The position numbers and the translations under genes are program-made. Positions 11,242 through 22,800 of a stretch of 64,000 nucleotides of DNA are shown here, piece after piece. The notes beneath the pieces were generated by a model. That model did not search any database. It was not told where the DNA came from and saw only the letters and a program-made list of their open reading frames with translations. Position 1 is the stretch's first letter, and the number at the start of each line of letters is the position of its first letter. This stretch comes from Przewalskia tangutica (taxonomy: Eukaryota; Streptophyta; Magnoliopsida; Solanales; Solanaceae): positions 46,761,142-46,825,141 of the forward strand of contig CM056733.1 of the NCBI GenBank assembly GCA_029844215.1, written 5' to 3'.

Positions 11242-12250
11242 ATGCGGGTCCAGGGGACCTATGCGGAGCTACGAGAGTTCCAGGTTAGTGTGCGGCCTTT
11301 GTGGTCATGCGGTCTATGTGGCCATGCGGACTGCGAGTCGGGGCGATCTTGGGAGTAGCTACCCTCGATGCGGGAATACCTCATGCGGGCCTATGTGAGT
11401 GGCCTATGCGGGCTGCGGGAAGTTCGGGACTAGACGCGCATTAGATGCGTAGGCGAGTGGCGGCTCGATCATGTGGCGGTCTAGACAGATCTCATGATCT
11501 GATTTATGACCTTGTTGGTGCGTGGGTTTTAGTAGTCGGCTATGCCTTCGTACTTACCGTGCGGTTTTATTATGACACAGTGGGACTGGTGTTCATGTGT
11601 ATTCCTTGGTGCTTTTATATCATAGGTATCGGCGGTGAGGAAGGTATTCCACGGGCATGATTGATGTTGTGGGCGTGAGACCCATAGTTATATTTGAGTG
11701 ATGACTTTGAGGCGTGAGTCACGACTTGACATGACTTCTTATTTATTGTGAATCGTAGTTTGGTTATCATATATGTCTCTGCTTTATATAGACTACTATG
11801 ATTTCATTTACGATTTTGATTTCACATACTTGGTACTGTTGTCGACCTCCTTCGGGGCTGCGTTCATCTTTGCGGTAGAGGTACACCAGTGTTGATCCTC
11901 GCTCATAGGGTCACAGTTCAGCGGTTGGGAAGCTCCGTTTCTCCGGAGGCTTATCTTGGGTATGGTCCCCTGTCGTTGTAGGTATTTACATTCAGGGGTA
12001 TGGCGGGGCCCTGTCCCGCCATTGTTGTTATCATTCTTAGAGGTCTGTAGTACTGTTGTGGGCAGAGTTGTAAATGGGATGTAACTGTTCGGATTTAAGT
12101 TTTTATATATATGCCGAAAGGCAACTTTTCTCAGATAATTGTTTCACACTTCATCTTATTTCATGTCTTGTTTTATATTCCGCTGATTACTCTGATGTAT
12201 GTCTACTTGGGTGCTCGGGGTAAGGCACGATCAACATCGGGTTGGTCGTG
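11242..12250 (+). mobile_element. 3' LTR, second part (continues 271-2745)
   Basis: It continues the LTR interrupted at 2745, starting in ATGCGGGTCC just after the ACCTC duplication. It contains the CACATACTTGGTACTGT and GGTATGGCGGGGCCCTGTCCCGCC segments found near the 3' end of every A- and E-type LTR here. It stops at GGTCGTG, three bases short of the expected TGACA end, and abuts a minus-strand gag fragment, so the terminal bases are lost or miscalled. It carries no gene. Confidence 0.8.
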
Positions 12251-12984
12251 GCGATGGCGGCACTCTATCCTCCATATCCGCCACTAACGCGAGGACATAT
12301 CGAGCCAACGAGTCGAACTCCACGTTGTACTCTGACGTCGTCCTCCCGCAAAGATCGTAAACTCGTTGGCCCGTGCTCTCTCATGCGGAGGCAAGAAGTG
12401 GCTGAGAAAAGCCTCCGAGAACTCGTCCCATACCGCTGGAAGTGCATGCTCTCCCCGGGACAGCTCCCACGAATCAAACCAATCGACTGCAGTATCACGC
12501 AGCCGATGTGAACCTAAGACCACTGACTCGGTCTCTGAAGCCCTGATCACCCTCATGATCCGCTGTAGTTGTCGGATGAACTCCTGCGGATCATCCTCAG
12601 GCCTCGACCCGTAGAACTCTGGCGGGCTACAACTCAGAAAATCCCGTAGTCTCAAGCTGTCCGATCTGGGGTGAACCACGGGTGCTCTTTGGGCTGCTGC
12701 GTCCGACTATCCTCGTATGCCACAATCACGGCTAATCGGGCCATCTCCCTGTAACCCATCTCCTATGCTCCAGGCTGTGGGACTGGAGGCGCAGGTACTG
12801 TGGTCTCAGTGGCCTCTGCTGTGGCTCCAAACTCTGCTGGGGTCGGCGGCGTCGTAGAACTCGCCGTCTGAGGTATCGCCTCGGGTAAAGTCTGGGCCTG
12901 GGCCCTCGTGACCCTCGGTGTCCTACTAGCATCTCCCTCGGCTGCCTTGCCCTTCTGGGCCCGGGTTTCCTTGTGTGGAGGCAT
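12251..12984 (-). pseudogene. partial gag of minus-strand element G
   Basis: Gag forms the particle that packages the element RNA. The start at 12984 gives MPPHKETRAQKGK, the same opening as gag of A (MPPRKATRAQKGK). A stop at 12763 after PQPGA and a frame change follow; 12284-12679 then reads the capsid (retrotransposon gag) domain: LRLRDFLSCSPPEFYG, DDPQEFIRQLQ, HRLRDTAVDWFDSWELS. It is cut at 12250 by the abutting LTR, so the capsid C-terminus, zinc knuckle and pol are missing. The capsid part is better preserved than in A. Confidence 0.85.
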
Positions 12985-13098
12985 AACTGGTACAAAAAAG
13001 AGATATGTTAGAGGGGTCCAACTTATAACACAGCTCTAAGGCACGATCTCAAAGTGAGAAGAATGGAAACCAATCCTAAATATCCTATAGCCTCCTGA
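12985..13098 (-). other. 5' leader of element G, proximal part
   Basis: Untranslated leader between the gag start and the insertion at 13099. Inverted, it matches about 28321-28432 of element A. The other half of the leader lies beyond the solo LTR, from 16193. Confidence 0.75.
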
Positions 13099-13510
13099 TT
13101 ATTTGTTATACCCCATATTTCCAGAGTATGTACGTGAGGACGTACGTACAAAAGTTTAGGCCTTAAGTTAGGCTAGGAACGAAAATATTTGTGCACAACT
13201 ACCAAAAAGAATTGTTTTCCGACTAAACGTTTTCCAAACCTTGCGTAGGGAAAATTACGGCTATGTCATTTATAATTTTTGCGGATTTTTCCGAGAGATG
13301 AAATATTTTGGACCAACGAGAGGGTGACACTTGTCACCCTCAAGTGGACGGCAACATGGACTACATTGGCACGTTTTTAGCCTTTTTCTTGGTCAAGGAG
13401 TTGGTAGGATATTTTGTGTAGTTGATGAGCAAGTGGGACCCACAAACACTTGTCCAAATCGTGACCCTCCACTTGCCCCCCACTTGTCTTGATCTTGGCC
13501 ATTGGTTGGC

Positions 13511-13519
13511 CTATAAATA
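13511..13519 (+). promoter_or_regulatory. TATA box of solo LTR
   Basis: CTATAAATA right after CCATTGGTTGGC (inverted CCAAT), the same arrangement as in LTRs A and E. Confidence 0.6.
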
Positions 13520-15216
13520 CCCCTCTAATGCAAGACATTTCTTCATCCACACTTGTAAAAATCCAAGGCAAAAATCCCTCTCCCTCCCTCTTAAACCTCT
13601 CGTCCAAATCACCCCTCCCCCGTGAGAGGCCCTGGGCCGAGACGTACCCCCCGTACCTTGAAGCTCTCGTAAAATACCCCCCCTTGGTAGAAAAATACTC
13701 CTCAAGTATTGTTATTATTCCAAAATACCTTGGCCCATATACCTTATAGTATTCCAAGGTTACACCTATACTAAAAGCCCAGAAATACTATTATACTTCC
13801 CTTCAGTCACAAAAACGAAACCCTAAGGAAAATCTTCACAGTTGGTTGAAGTATTAAGAAGAAGTTGCGTAGAACTTCTAAGGGTTGTTTGGAGCGGGTT
13901 GGAGCGTTCAGAATAGGAGCTAAACGTTGCTCAGGATCGACATTAAAACTTGGATAATTTTGGGCTTATCGAGGTAAATACTCTTGTCCTTCTATTGTAA
14001 TTGGGAATTACATCGTAGTAGTATAGAATGAGTATAAGATACATAGAAGGATATTCTGAGAAAAGAATTTAATCAAATCACATCGTAAAAATATTAAAGA
14101 AGAAAGTGACGTATTCAGATGAGAATTGTGTAGTTTGTGGGTAGGAAGTCTTTGCCCAATTTTCCGTAGAATAAGGAATCTGTATCTAGAATTATTCTAC
14201 AAGAGTAGTCTAAACGTTGATAGACTTGTATGACCGTTATAGGTTGAAGTACTGCAAGTAGCGTATTCTACTCGAAGGGTGGAAAGGGCTAGCCGGATTA
14301 CAGTACTTTGGAGCTATTTGCTAATAGTCAATAATCGTCGCGAGGTATGTGATTCTTCCTATCCTCTTGAGCATGATATTTTAAAAGAACATATATATAG
14401 TACGGTAGACATACGTGTGTTAACTGAACGTGGTTTTACTTCGATGTCTTTTGACTTGTGTTTTAAATAATAAGAGTCTTGAAGTATTTCAAAAGAATTA
14501 AGAATCGCTTTTGAAAGAAGAGTAATACTTTTTGAAAGAGATATACTAGCTTTATGGGAAGTTAGGTATAACAACTTAAGAGAGATAAAAAGAATGGTTT
14601 ATTGACTTTAGAAGTTAAGAGACTTGATCTTAAAAGATAAGCGACTTGACTTAATTGAATTAATATGAATGTTGTTAAAAAGTGTGAAACTTCATTCATG
14701 AGTAATGAGTACTTGGTTTTTAAAGAATAATGTTTTACTGATGTCGGAAATGAGAATAAGTATCGAACGAACCACTGCAGCGTTAATAAAGGAAAATGTA
14801 TTGACAAGTAAGTAATTATATTAAAACCAGTAGAAACCTCCATCTGCATAGAAGCTAAGATAAGACAAAATTGTATTACATTTCCTAGATCATGGCTGCT
14901 TTAATAAGGATTGTTATAAACAAGAATAACCTACTCACACATAAGGCATATGTTACTCAAATTGTTTTAAAAGAGAATTATGTTATTAAGTGATTAAGAC
15001 TATGAACTACGAAACCTTTCGAAAATGAGAAACTTGAGTATTTGAAATTAGGCAAACTTGAACTTTTGAAAAAGAATGTTGTTACTTGACTTTAAGAAGG
15101 AAAGTGTTTTGGTTTAAAAAGAAGGGCATAATATTGCCTTAGTTGATTTTAAAAAGGAAAACATGGTATTATCTTAATCTGTCTTAAAAGAGCGTTTAAA
15201 TGTTATGGTCAATTCT

Positions 15217-15600
15217 ATACCGCGTTCATGGGATGAACCGGGAATGTATTTCACACGACACCGCGTTCATGGGATGAACCGGGAATGTATTACATACGAT
15301 TCCACCTCGAGTCCCATGAGATGGGCTGAGACATGTGCGATTCCTATCGAGTCCCACGAGATGGGCCGAGACATGTGCGATACCTATCGAGTCCCATGAG
15401 ATGGGCCGAGACATGTGCGATACCTATCGAGTCCCATGAGATGGGCCGAGACATGTGTGATTCCTATCGAGTCCCACGAGATGGGCCGAGACATGTATTC
15501 CATACGATTCCTATCGAGTCCCATGAGATGGGCCGAGACATGTATTCCACACGATTCCACCTCGAGTCCCATGGGATGGGCCGAGACATGTTATACGTAT
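15217..15600 (+). repeat. 40-bp minisatellite inside the solo LTR
   Basis: About seven copies of a 40-bp unit with the core GAGTCCCATGAGATGGGCC and GACATGTG, preceded by two copies of a related unit with CGTTCATGGGATGAACC. CCCAT-GAG-ATGGG within each unit is an inverted repeat that could form a small hairpin. Some units carry short extra bases. It is not a CRISPR: there is no distinct spacer set. Confidence 0.85.
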
Positions 15601-16192
15601 CACACGATTTATACCTAGACTGCCGGCAGTGAGGAAGGAGTTCCACGGGCATGAGGGATGACTTTGAGGGCGTGAGTCCACGACTTGACATGATCGCTTT
15701 TATGTTGCGAATCGTAGTTTTGTTATCATACATGTTTCTGCTTTATTTTAGATCGTTATGATTTCATTTACGATTTTTCAGCCACATACTTGGTACTGTC
15801 AGACCTCTTTCGGGCTGCGTTCATGCCGCAGGTAGAGGTACACCGGTTGTTGATCCTCGCTCATAGGATCACAGCCAACAGATTGGAAGTTTCCGCTCCG
15901 AGGCTTATCTTTTGGTATGTTTCGAGTTGTAGGTTCTTGTACATTCGTGGGTATGGCGGCCCTGTCCCGTCATAGGTATTGTTACATTCTTAGGTCCTGT
16001 AGTAATGGCAGGTTTGTAAACGGGATGTAATCGTTCAAAGTTTTATTATATATACACGCCGAAAGGCGATATTTTCATGGATAAACTGCTTTCATTTTAT
16101 AATCGTTTCATGTCTTATTTTATATTCCGACATTACTGATGTATGACTACTGGGTGCGGGTAAGCACGACCACGCCCGGTTCGGTCGTGACA

Positions 16193-16223
16193 TTATTGGT
16201 GTGGTGCACAACACACCGATAAT
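16193..16223 (-). other. leader hairpin with palindromic loop, element G
   Basis: On the minus strand: stem ATTATCGGTGTG, loop TTGTGCAC, stem CACACCAATAAT. The last base of the stem is at 13098, separated by the solo LTR, which inserted into the stem. It equals the hairpin of A at 28289-28320. Confidence 0.6.
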
Positions 16224-16270
16224 CAAGACTTACTAGATACGATGCGTAGACACTTTCCGAGGATTAACTA

Positions 16271-16280
16271 CTCGATACCA
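16271..16280 (-). other. primer-binding site, element G
   Basis: On the minus strand TGGTATCGAG stands four bases after the LTR end. The usual plant initiator-Met-tRNA site is TGGTATCAGAGC; the A of CAG is absent here as in four other copies. Confidence 0.7.
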
Positions 16281-16284
16281 CTTT

Positions 16285-18808
16285 TGTCACGACCGAACCT
16301 CGTTCGTGACGTGCCTTACCCGGGCACCTAAGTAGACATACATCAGAGTAACCAGCGGAATATAAAAACAAGACATGAAACAATTATGAAATGAGAAACA
16401 GTTTATCCAAGAAAAGATTGCCTTTCGGCATGTATATATACATCAAGAGGAACGTTACATCCCAACTTTACAACAGACTACGCACTTAGGAATGTAAACA
16501 ACTATGGCGGACAGGCCCCGCCATACCCTGAATGTACATAAAGCTACAATGGCAGGAGATCATACCCAAAAGACAAGCCTCCGAGAAACGGCTTTCCTAA
16601 AGCGTAAACGGTGATCCTAGGAGCGGGATCAATAACGAGTACCTCTACTGCGGATTTAACGCAGCTCAAGGAGGTCAAGATAACAGTACCAAGTATGTGA
16701 AACTGTAAAGTACTTAAATGAAATCATATCATTTTAAAACCAATTTTACAAATATGTACGAAACAACCAATGTAAATCGCACATAGTGCCACAAAGATAA
16801 CCAAGAGCAAAATAGATATAACATAACCGGTCTTTTCTAGGCCGCTAATGATCGGGCAAGGCCATTCGCCCATAGTATCATTATGCGTGCCTAATCTCGA
16901 ACTCCCGCAGACCGCATAGGCCACATAGGCTCGCATGAGGTATTCCTCGCGACGGGGTAGCTAACCCGCATCATCCTGGACCCCGGTCCGCGTAGTCCTA
17001 TGGACCGCATGAGGTATCCTCGTGACGGCCAGAATACACCCGAGTGATCAATCACGAACTCCCGCAGCTCCGCATAGGTCACATGGACCCGCATGAGGTA
17101 TTCCTCGCATCGATGGTGGCAAGTCCTCGGCATCATAACAAGTCAGGGGGGTATGTGATATAATAGCAGTACAACAGGCTTATCGTTTAACAACGTAAGC
17201 ACAACAAGAATAACCCCCTTACACAAACATCACAAGACACTAACACACGTAGCATCATAACATGTTTACTTATCAAACCATCTTACTACACTTTCCAGAA
17301 ATCAATACAAGACTTTCATAAACAAATAAGTAAACCGTTCCTTTTATCTTTCTTAAGTCGTTATACCTAGCTTTCCATAAAGCTAGTATAACTCTTAAGC
17401 TTTTAAAACCAAGTATTACTTTTCTATCAAAAATGATTCATAACTCCTTTGAAATATTTCCAAGATTCTTATCATTTAAAACTCAAGTCAAAAGACATCA
17501 GAGTAAAACCAAGTTTAGTTAACACACGACGCTCACCGACTATATATATTTCAAAAGTATCATGCTCAAGAGGATAGGAAGAATCACATACCTCCTCGGC
17601 TAAATCCACCTGCCAAGTCGAATATGTCGCGCGCAGAGTATCAACCTATATCACCAAATCGCCTATCAACGTCTAGACTACTTCAGAGAATATTCTAAGC
17701 GAAGGTTCTCTATTCTACAAAAATTGGGCAGATTACCCTACCCACAAACTACACAAGTTCATCAGAATACAAATTCTATGTAAGTACAGTTCAATTCTCT
17801 TCTTTTATACCATCCTTCTATATATCTTATACTTAAGTCTAAACTACTACAATATGTAATCTCAAATTACAATAGAAGGTCAAAGATTATTACCTCGATA
17901 AGCCCAAAATTATCCAAGATTAAATGTCGATCCTGAGCAACGTTTAGCTCCAAATCTGCACGCTCCGATAGCTCCAAGAAACCCTTAGAAGTTTCTAAAC
18001 AACTTCTACTTAATACTTCAACCAACTATGAAGATTTTCCTAGGGTTTCGTTTTGTGACTAAAGGAAATAAAGTAGTATTTCCGGGCTTTTAGTATAGAG
18101 GTAACTTGGGAATACTACAAGGGATTTAGGCTAAGGTATTTTGGAATAGTAACAATACTTGAAGACAATTTTTCTACCAAGGGGTGGTTTTGACGAGATT
18201 TTCCGAAGGGGAGGGGGAGGAGTTTGGACGAGAGCTTACTACAAAGGGGGAAGGATTTTGGAGACTTAGAAATTGTTTAGTGGATGAAGAAGTCTTGCAA
18301 CTTAAGGGGGGTATTTATAGGACAATCAAGGGCCAAGATTAAAGCATGTGTAAGGTGTAGATTTGGTTGCTTGTGCAAGTGAAGTCTTCCACCAAGTGTC
18401 CACCACAACATTGGGACATATGTCTACCACAACTTTGGGACATATGTCCACCACAAACAAGAGACATGTGGCTAGCCACTTGCACCAACAAAAGACGTCC
18501 AAGGCCCCCTTCCCACTTGCCCACAAAAATATCTTGCAAGACTTGACTATTTGACTTGGCCACTTGCCCACAATTTTCGTCTAAACATGCCACCTAAGGG
18601 TGACACATGTCGCCCTCCTATTGTTCCAAAATATTTCATCTCTCGGAAAAATCCGTAATCGGTTAAAATATTAAAAACGTAAAATTTCCTTCACAAGGTT
18701 CGGAATCTTTTCCGTTGGAAGTTCACAATATCATCCTTAACCTAATTAGGGCTTATACAATTGTACGTATGTCCTCACATACATACTCTGGAACTACGGG
18801 GTATAACA
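16285..18808 (-). mobile_element. LTR of element G (shared between two internal regions)
   Basis: On the minus strand it runs from TGTTATACCCCGTAG at 18808 to GGTCGTGACA at 16285, 2524 bp, close to the 2.5 kb LTRs of A. It is unusual in having a polypurine tract just upstream (18809-18822) and a primer site just downstream (16271-16280), so it serves as 3' LTR of one unit and 5' LTR of the next. A TATA box lies at 18312-18320 (minus). Short repeats with GGGACATATGTC occur at 18410-18450. No gene. Confidence 0.85.
18312..18320 (-). promoter_or_regulatory. TATA box of LTR G
   Basis: CTATAAATA on the minus strand, followed by a C run, matching the U3 boxes of the other LTRs. Confidence 0.55.
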
Positions 18809-18996
18809 TTCTCCCCTCCTTAGAAACATTCGTCCCGAATGTTCCTTCTAGATTCAAATAAAACAGATAACGGCATAGTTCCTCATAACTTAAACAATTT
18901 GCAAAGGCCACACCTGGCCACAATACAACACTTAAGCAGATATGATAATTAAAACCAGCAAGTAGGAAAGTGAGTTACCTGGAGGTGTGGGGAATA
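18809..18996 (-). mobile_element. 3' end of an internal region of a G unit, with PPT
   Basis: Read on the minus strand it begins in the last codons of pol (IFPTPPG, as at 32960-33000 of A), then a short 3' untranslated part, the inverted repeat AACATTCG/CGAATGTT (18825-18843) and a purine tract (18809-18822). It is truncated at 18997 by another LTR. It belongs to the unit lying upstream of LTR G. Confidence 0.8.
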
Positions 18997-19837
18997 TGTC
19001 ACGACCCGACCCCGGGCCCGTGACTGGTGCCTTACCCGGGCACCCAAGTAGACATACATCAGAGTAACCAGCGGAATATAAAACAAGACATGAAACAATA
19101 TGAAGTGAGAAAGCTTTATCCGAGAAGAGTCATCTGTTTGCCAGATATATATAAAAATTTGAACAGTTACATCCTTTACAAGCCCCCGCCACAATAAAGA
19201 TTTATAGACTCTACGAATATAATAACAACAACGACGGACAGGCCCGCCATACCCACGAATGTAAGTACCTACAACGACAGGGACTATACTACGTATAAGC
19301 CTCCGAGAAACGAGCTTCCCAAAACGATGAACCGTGACCCTATGGCGAGGATTAACAATCGTGTACCTCTACCGCGCAGATGAACGCAGCCCGAAGGAGG
19401 TCAAGATAACAGTACCAAGTATGTGAAATCAAAATATCAGAATGAAATCATAATAGTCTATATAAAATAGAAGACATATATGATAACCAATTCCGATACA
19501 CAATATGTAGCGAATATGTCAAGTCAGGGACTCACGCCCTTGAAGTCATCACTCAATATAACCATGGGTCTCATGCCCACAATATCAATCATACCCGTGG
19601 AATTCCTTCCTCACTGCCGGCAGTCCATGATATAAAAGCACCAAGGAATACACATGAACACCAGGTCCCACCTGTGTCAAAATAAAACCCTACGGTAAGT
19701 AATGGCGCATAGCCGACTACTAAAACCCACAATACCAAAAATGCTATAAAACTGAAACACGAGGTCTTTCTAGACCGCGCCACAAGATCCAAGCTGGCCA
19801 CTCGCCTCGATCAATGTGCGTCTAATCTGGACTCCCA
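18997..19837 (-). mobile_element. partial LTR D (3' part only)
   Basis: It starts on the plus strand with TGTCACGACC, the inverted LTR end, and resembles the E-type LTR (GGTATGGCGGG, CACATACTTGGTACTGT and the CATGGTTATATTGAG segment, all inverted). Only about 840 bp remain; the rest was removed or displaced where the family C chain begins at 19838. GAATA at 18992-18996 could be one copy of a target duplication, but its partner is not seen. Confidence 0.75.
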
Positions 19838-22800
19838 TCACACCCCGAACCGGGCGTGGATCGTGCCCTACTTGGGCACACTTCTACCTTAACAACACAA
19901 GTAAACTGCGGAAATTAAATAACACCTCATTTTTTTTCTTTAAAACCAACGTACGTGCAAGGGTAAAGCCGAAAAGGCTGCCATATATACATAAACAAAA
20001 GACACTACACCGTACATGAGTCCAATCCCACATATGAATACAGACATCTAAGAGTTATACTGAACTATGACGGGACAAGGCCCCGCCGTACCCATAATCA
20101 GATAAAAGCCTCAGACATCGAAAGAACTCATACCAAAAGATGAACTCCCAATGTAGGAGCTATCCAAAACTCGAAAGGCGGTCCTACACTGCCGATCACC
20201 AAATCAAGACCTAAACTCACGGCGTGAACGCAGCCTCAAGGAGGTCAAGACGAAGAATGTACCAAGTATGTGAAATGCATCAGTAATGAAATCATAACAG
20301 TCTAAACAAAACAGGAGACATGTATGATAGCCAACCTACAGTACACAACACATAAGCAGTCATAACAAGTCAGGGACACATGCCCTCAAGTCATTTCTAA
20401 AATCTAACCATGGGTCTCATGCCCATAATATCAATCATGCCCGTGGAATCCTTACTCACTGTCGGCAGTCCATGATATAATATAACACCAATAAGCACAA
20501 TGTCATATAGTCTGCCCATAAAGGTATACTGCCCGACCCATTTCTGGGGCGCGATAATGTCCTATAGTCTGCCCATAAAGGTATCTTGCCTGCCCATTTC
20601 TCGACTATAATGTCATATAGTGCGCCTGTAGCGTATACCGCCTGCCCATTTCTCGGGACGATAATGTCATATAGTCTGCCCGTAAAGGTATCGCCCGCCC
20701 ATTTCTCGGGGCGATAATGTCATATAGTCCGCGTGAGGTATACCGCCCGCCCATTTCTCGGGACGATAATGTCATATAGTGCGCGTAAGGTATACCGCCT
20801 GCCCATTTCTCGGGACGATAATGTCATATAGTCCGCGTGAAGGTATACCGCCTGCCCATTTCTGGGACGATAATGTCATATAGTCTGCCCGTAAAGGTAT
20901 ACTGCCCGACCCATTTCTGGGACGATAATGTCATATAGTCTAATTCTCAATTAAACAAGCCAAAGTACTACGTACGTACATTCTTTTCAAAAGACTCCTT
21001 TCTATGTAAAAACCCCAAGATACTAACACCCGTAGTATCAAGGTGTGTCTATTTTTCAAAGTAAGTTACTACACTCTTAGAAACTCATTTCAAAGCTTGA
21101 AACCAAGTAACTTCAAATTTTCACAATCTAGGCAACTTATGCCCAAAATCAAAATAGACAACTTTCTAAACCTTCCATAAAGCCGTTATAACCAACTTCC
21201 CATAAAGTCGTTATAACCCTTTATGGTTTTTAGACAATTTCATACTTTTTATAACCAAGAGGCTTATACTTAAAACCAAGTATCACAAACTTTCAAATCA
21301 AGTTTCTTAACTTTCAAAATACTTCAAGTCTCTTAATATTTAGAAAACAAGTTTCTCCTACTTTTAAACCTCAAGTAACTCACACCTTTTTAAAACAAGT
21401 TACTTCTCTTTAAATCAAGTCATTTCTCCCCTTTTTAAAACAATTAAGTAAATCACTCCTTTGACTTCCCTAAAGTCATTATAATGACCTTTAGGTTTTG
21501 GAACTAAGGCACTAGCCAAAAGATTTGGAAATCACTTCCTTTTCAAGACTCTATGTACTTTAAGTAAAATACTTCCACTCTTTAAGAATCCAAACTTCAC
21601 TAAGGCAATGGATTATACAACTTACAATTTAAACATCAAAGTACAATCAAGGAAGTACATAGAACAAATTCTACTTTAGGCAATCCAAATACAACCAAGA
21701 AATGGATCATTTAAGGAGTAGGAAATACTTTCTTTATCTTAAGGAATCATGCTAGAAGAGGAGATAGTTCACATACCTTTTCGGCTAAATCCACAAGCTA
21801 AGCCGAATACGCCGTACGTAGAAGTGTCAACCTATAATGGTCACAACAAGACTATCAACTTCTAGTCTCAACGTAGAATAATACTAAGTATACGGTCTCT
21901 AATTCTACGGAAAATCGGGCAGCACTTCCTTTGTTTCAACTCACTTTGCCACCTTTTTCAAGGCCGAATACAATAACCAACACGCCACTTTTAAGGCTCC
22001 AAACAACAACCAAACAAAGGGGATTACACGCCTTACAATACGTGTAAAATTCCGCCCCACAATTCATACGAAGTAGTATAAAAATCCAAGCCATTCTCGG
22101 CCAACAACAACCAACAATTTAAAGTCTTTTCCAATCCTTTTCCAATTCCAAGTTCTAAGGTCTAACATGTTATATAGTCATAAACAACTTCAACAACTAC
22201 AATTTCCTTCTTTATACAACATGCGACGACTTAAACTAATAATCGACTTGAATTGTAACCTTAAAGCTAAACATGCTAGTTTTCGGATTAGGGTTCCAAT
22301 AGCCAATACACTTATCCAACTACATAATAAACATCTCATGCTTGCTAATAACCATAGCTACAACAATAAGTAAACCTTAATTGCTAAAACGACAAGATTA
22401 TACCTTTACAAGCCCTTAAAATTTCCAAGATTCAAAGTCGCGCCTTAGCAATTCTTAACTCCTTTCCTTAGGTTCCAATCCGCTCCAAGCACTCCTTAGA
22501 AGCCTATGAAGAACCCATCTTCAAGTTCCAACTTCAAAGTTGAAGAACTCTTTAAGTTTCCGCCCTGCGACTAATACGAAAACGTCGTTTTTCCGCAATC
22601 TTTCTATTGAGATATCCTTAAAATACCCTTAGGGACATTGGGTTAAAGTCTTGTGAACAAAGGATCAAAACTACAAAAAAAATTGTGTGGGAACATGGCA
22701 AACCCGAGAGCAACTATAGTGGACAACAATGTTGTGATTTTTTTCTAAGTGTAAAATGCCAAGTCTTGCTACTAGTTGAGTATATAAAACACATTGGAGG

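Larger units (their letters stand above)
13104..16192 (+). mobile_element. solo LTR inserted in the leader of element G
   Basis: It starts TGTTATACCCCATATTTCC and ends GGTCGTGACA. Exact TTATT duplications lie at 13099-13103 and 16193-16197, and removing the insert plus one copy restores the leader as in element A. It resembles the E-type LTR but is about 3.1 kb. It contains a TATA box (13511-13519) and a 40-bp tandem array (15217-15600). There is no internal region, hence solo. No gene is visible; open frames in the array are by-products of the repeat. Confidence 0.9.

Noticed and set aside
15296..15600. CRISPR-like regularly spaced 40-bp repeat
   Set aside because: The whole 40-bp unit repeats without unique spacers, inside a plant LTR with target duplications. 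It is a minisatellite.
15333..15632. 99-residue repetitive open frame (repeated SHEMGRDM)
   Set aside because: A 40-bp unit read through three frames gives long repetitive ORFs on both strands by chance. No start context or relative supports a gene.
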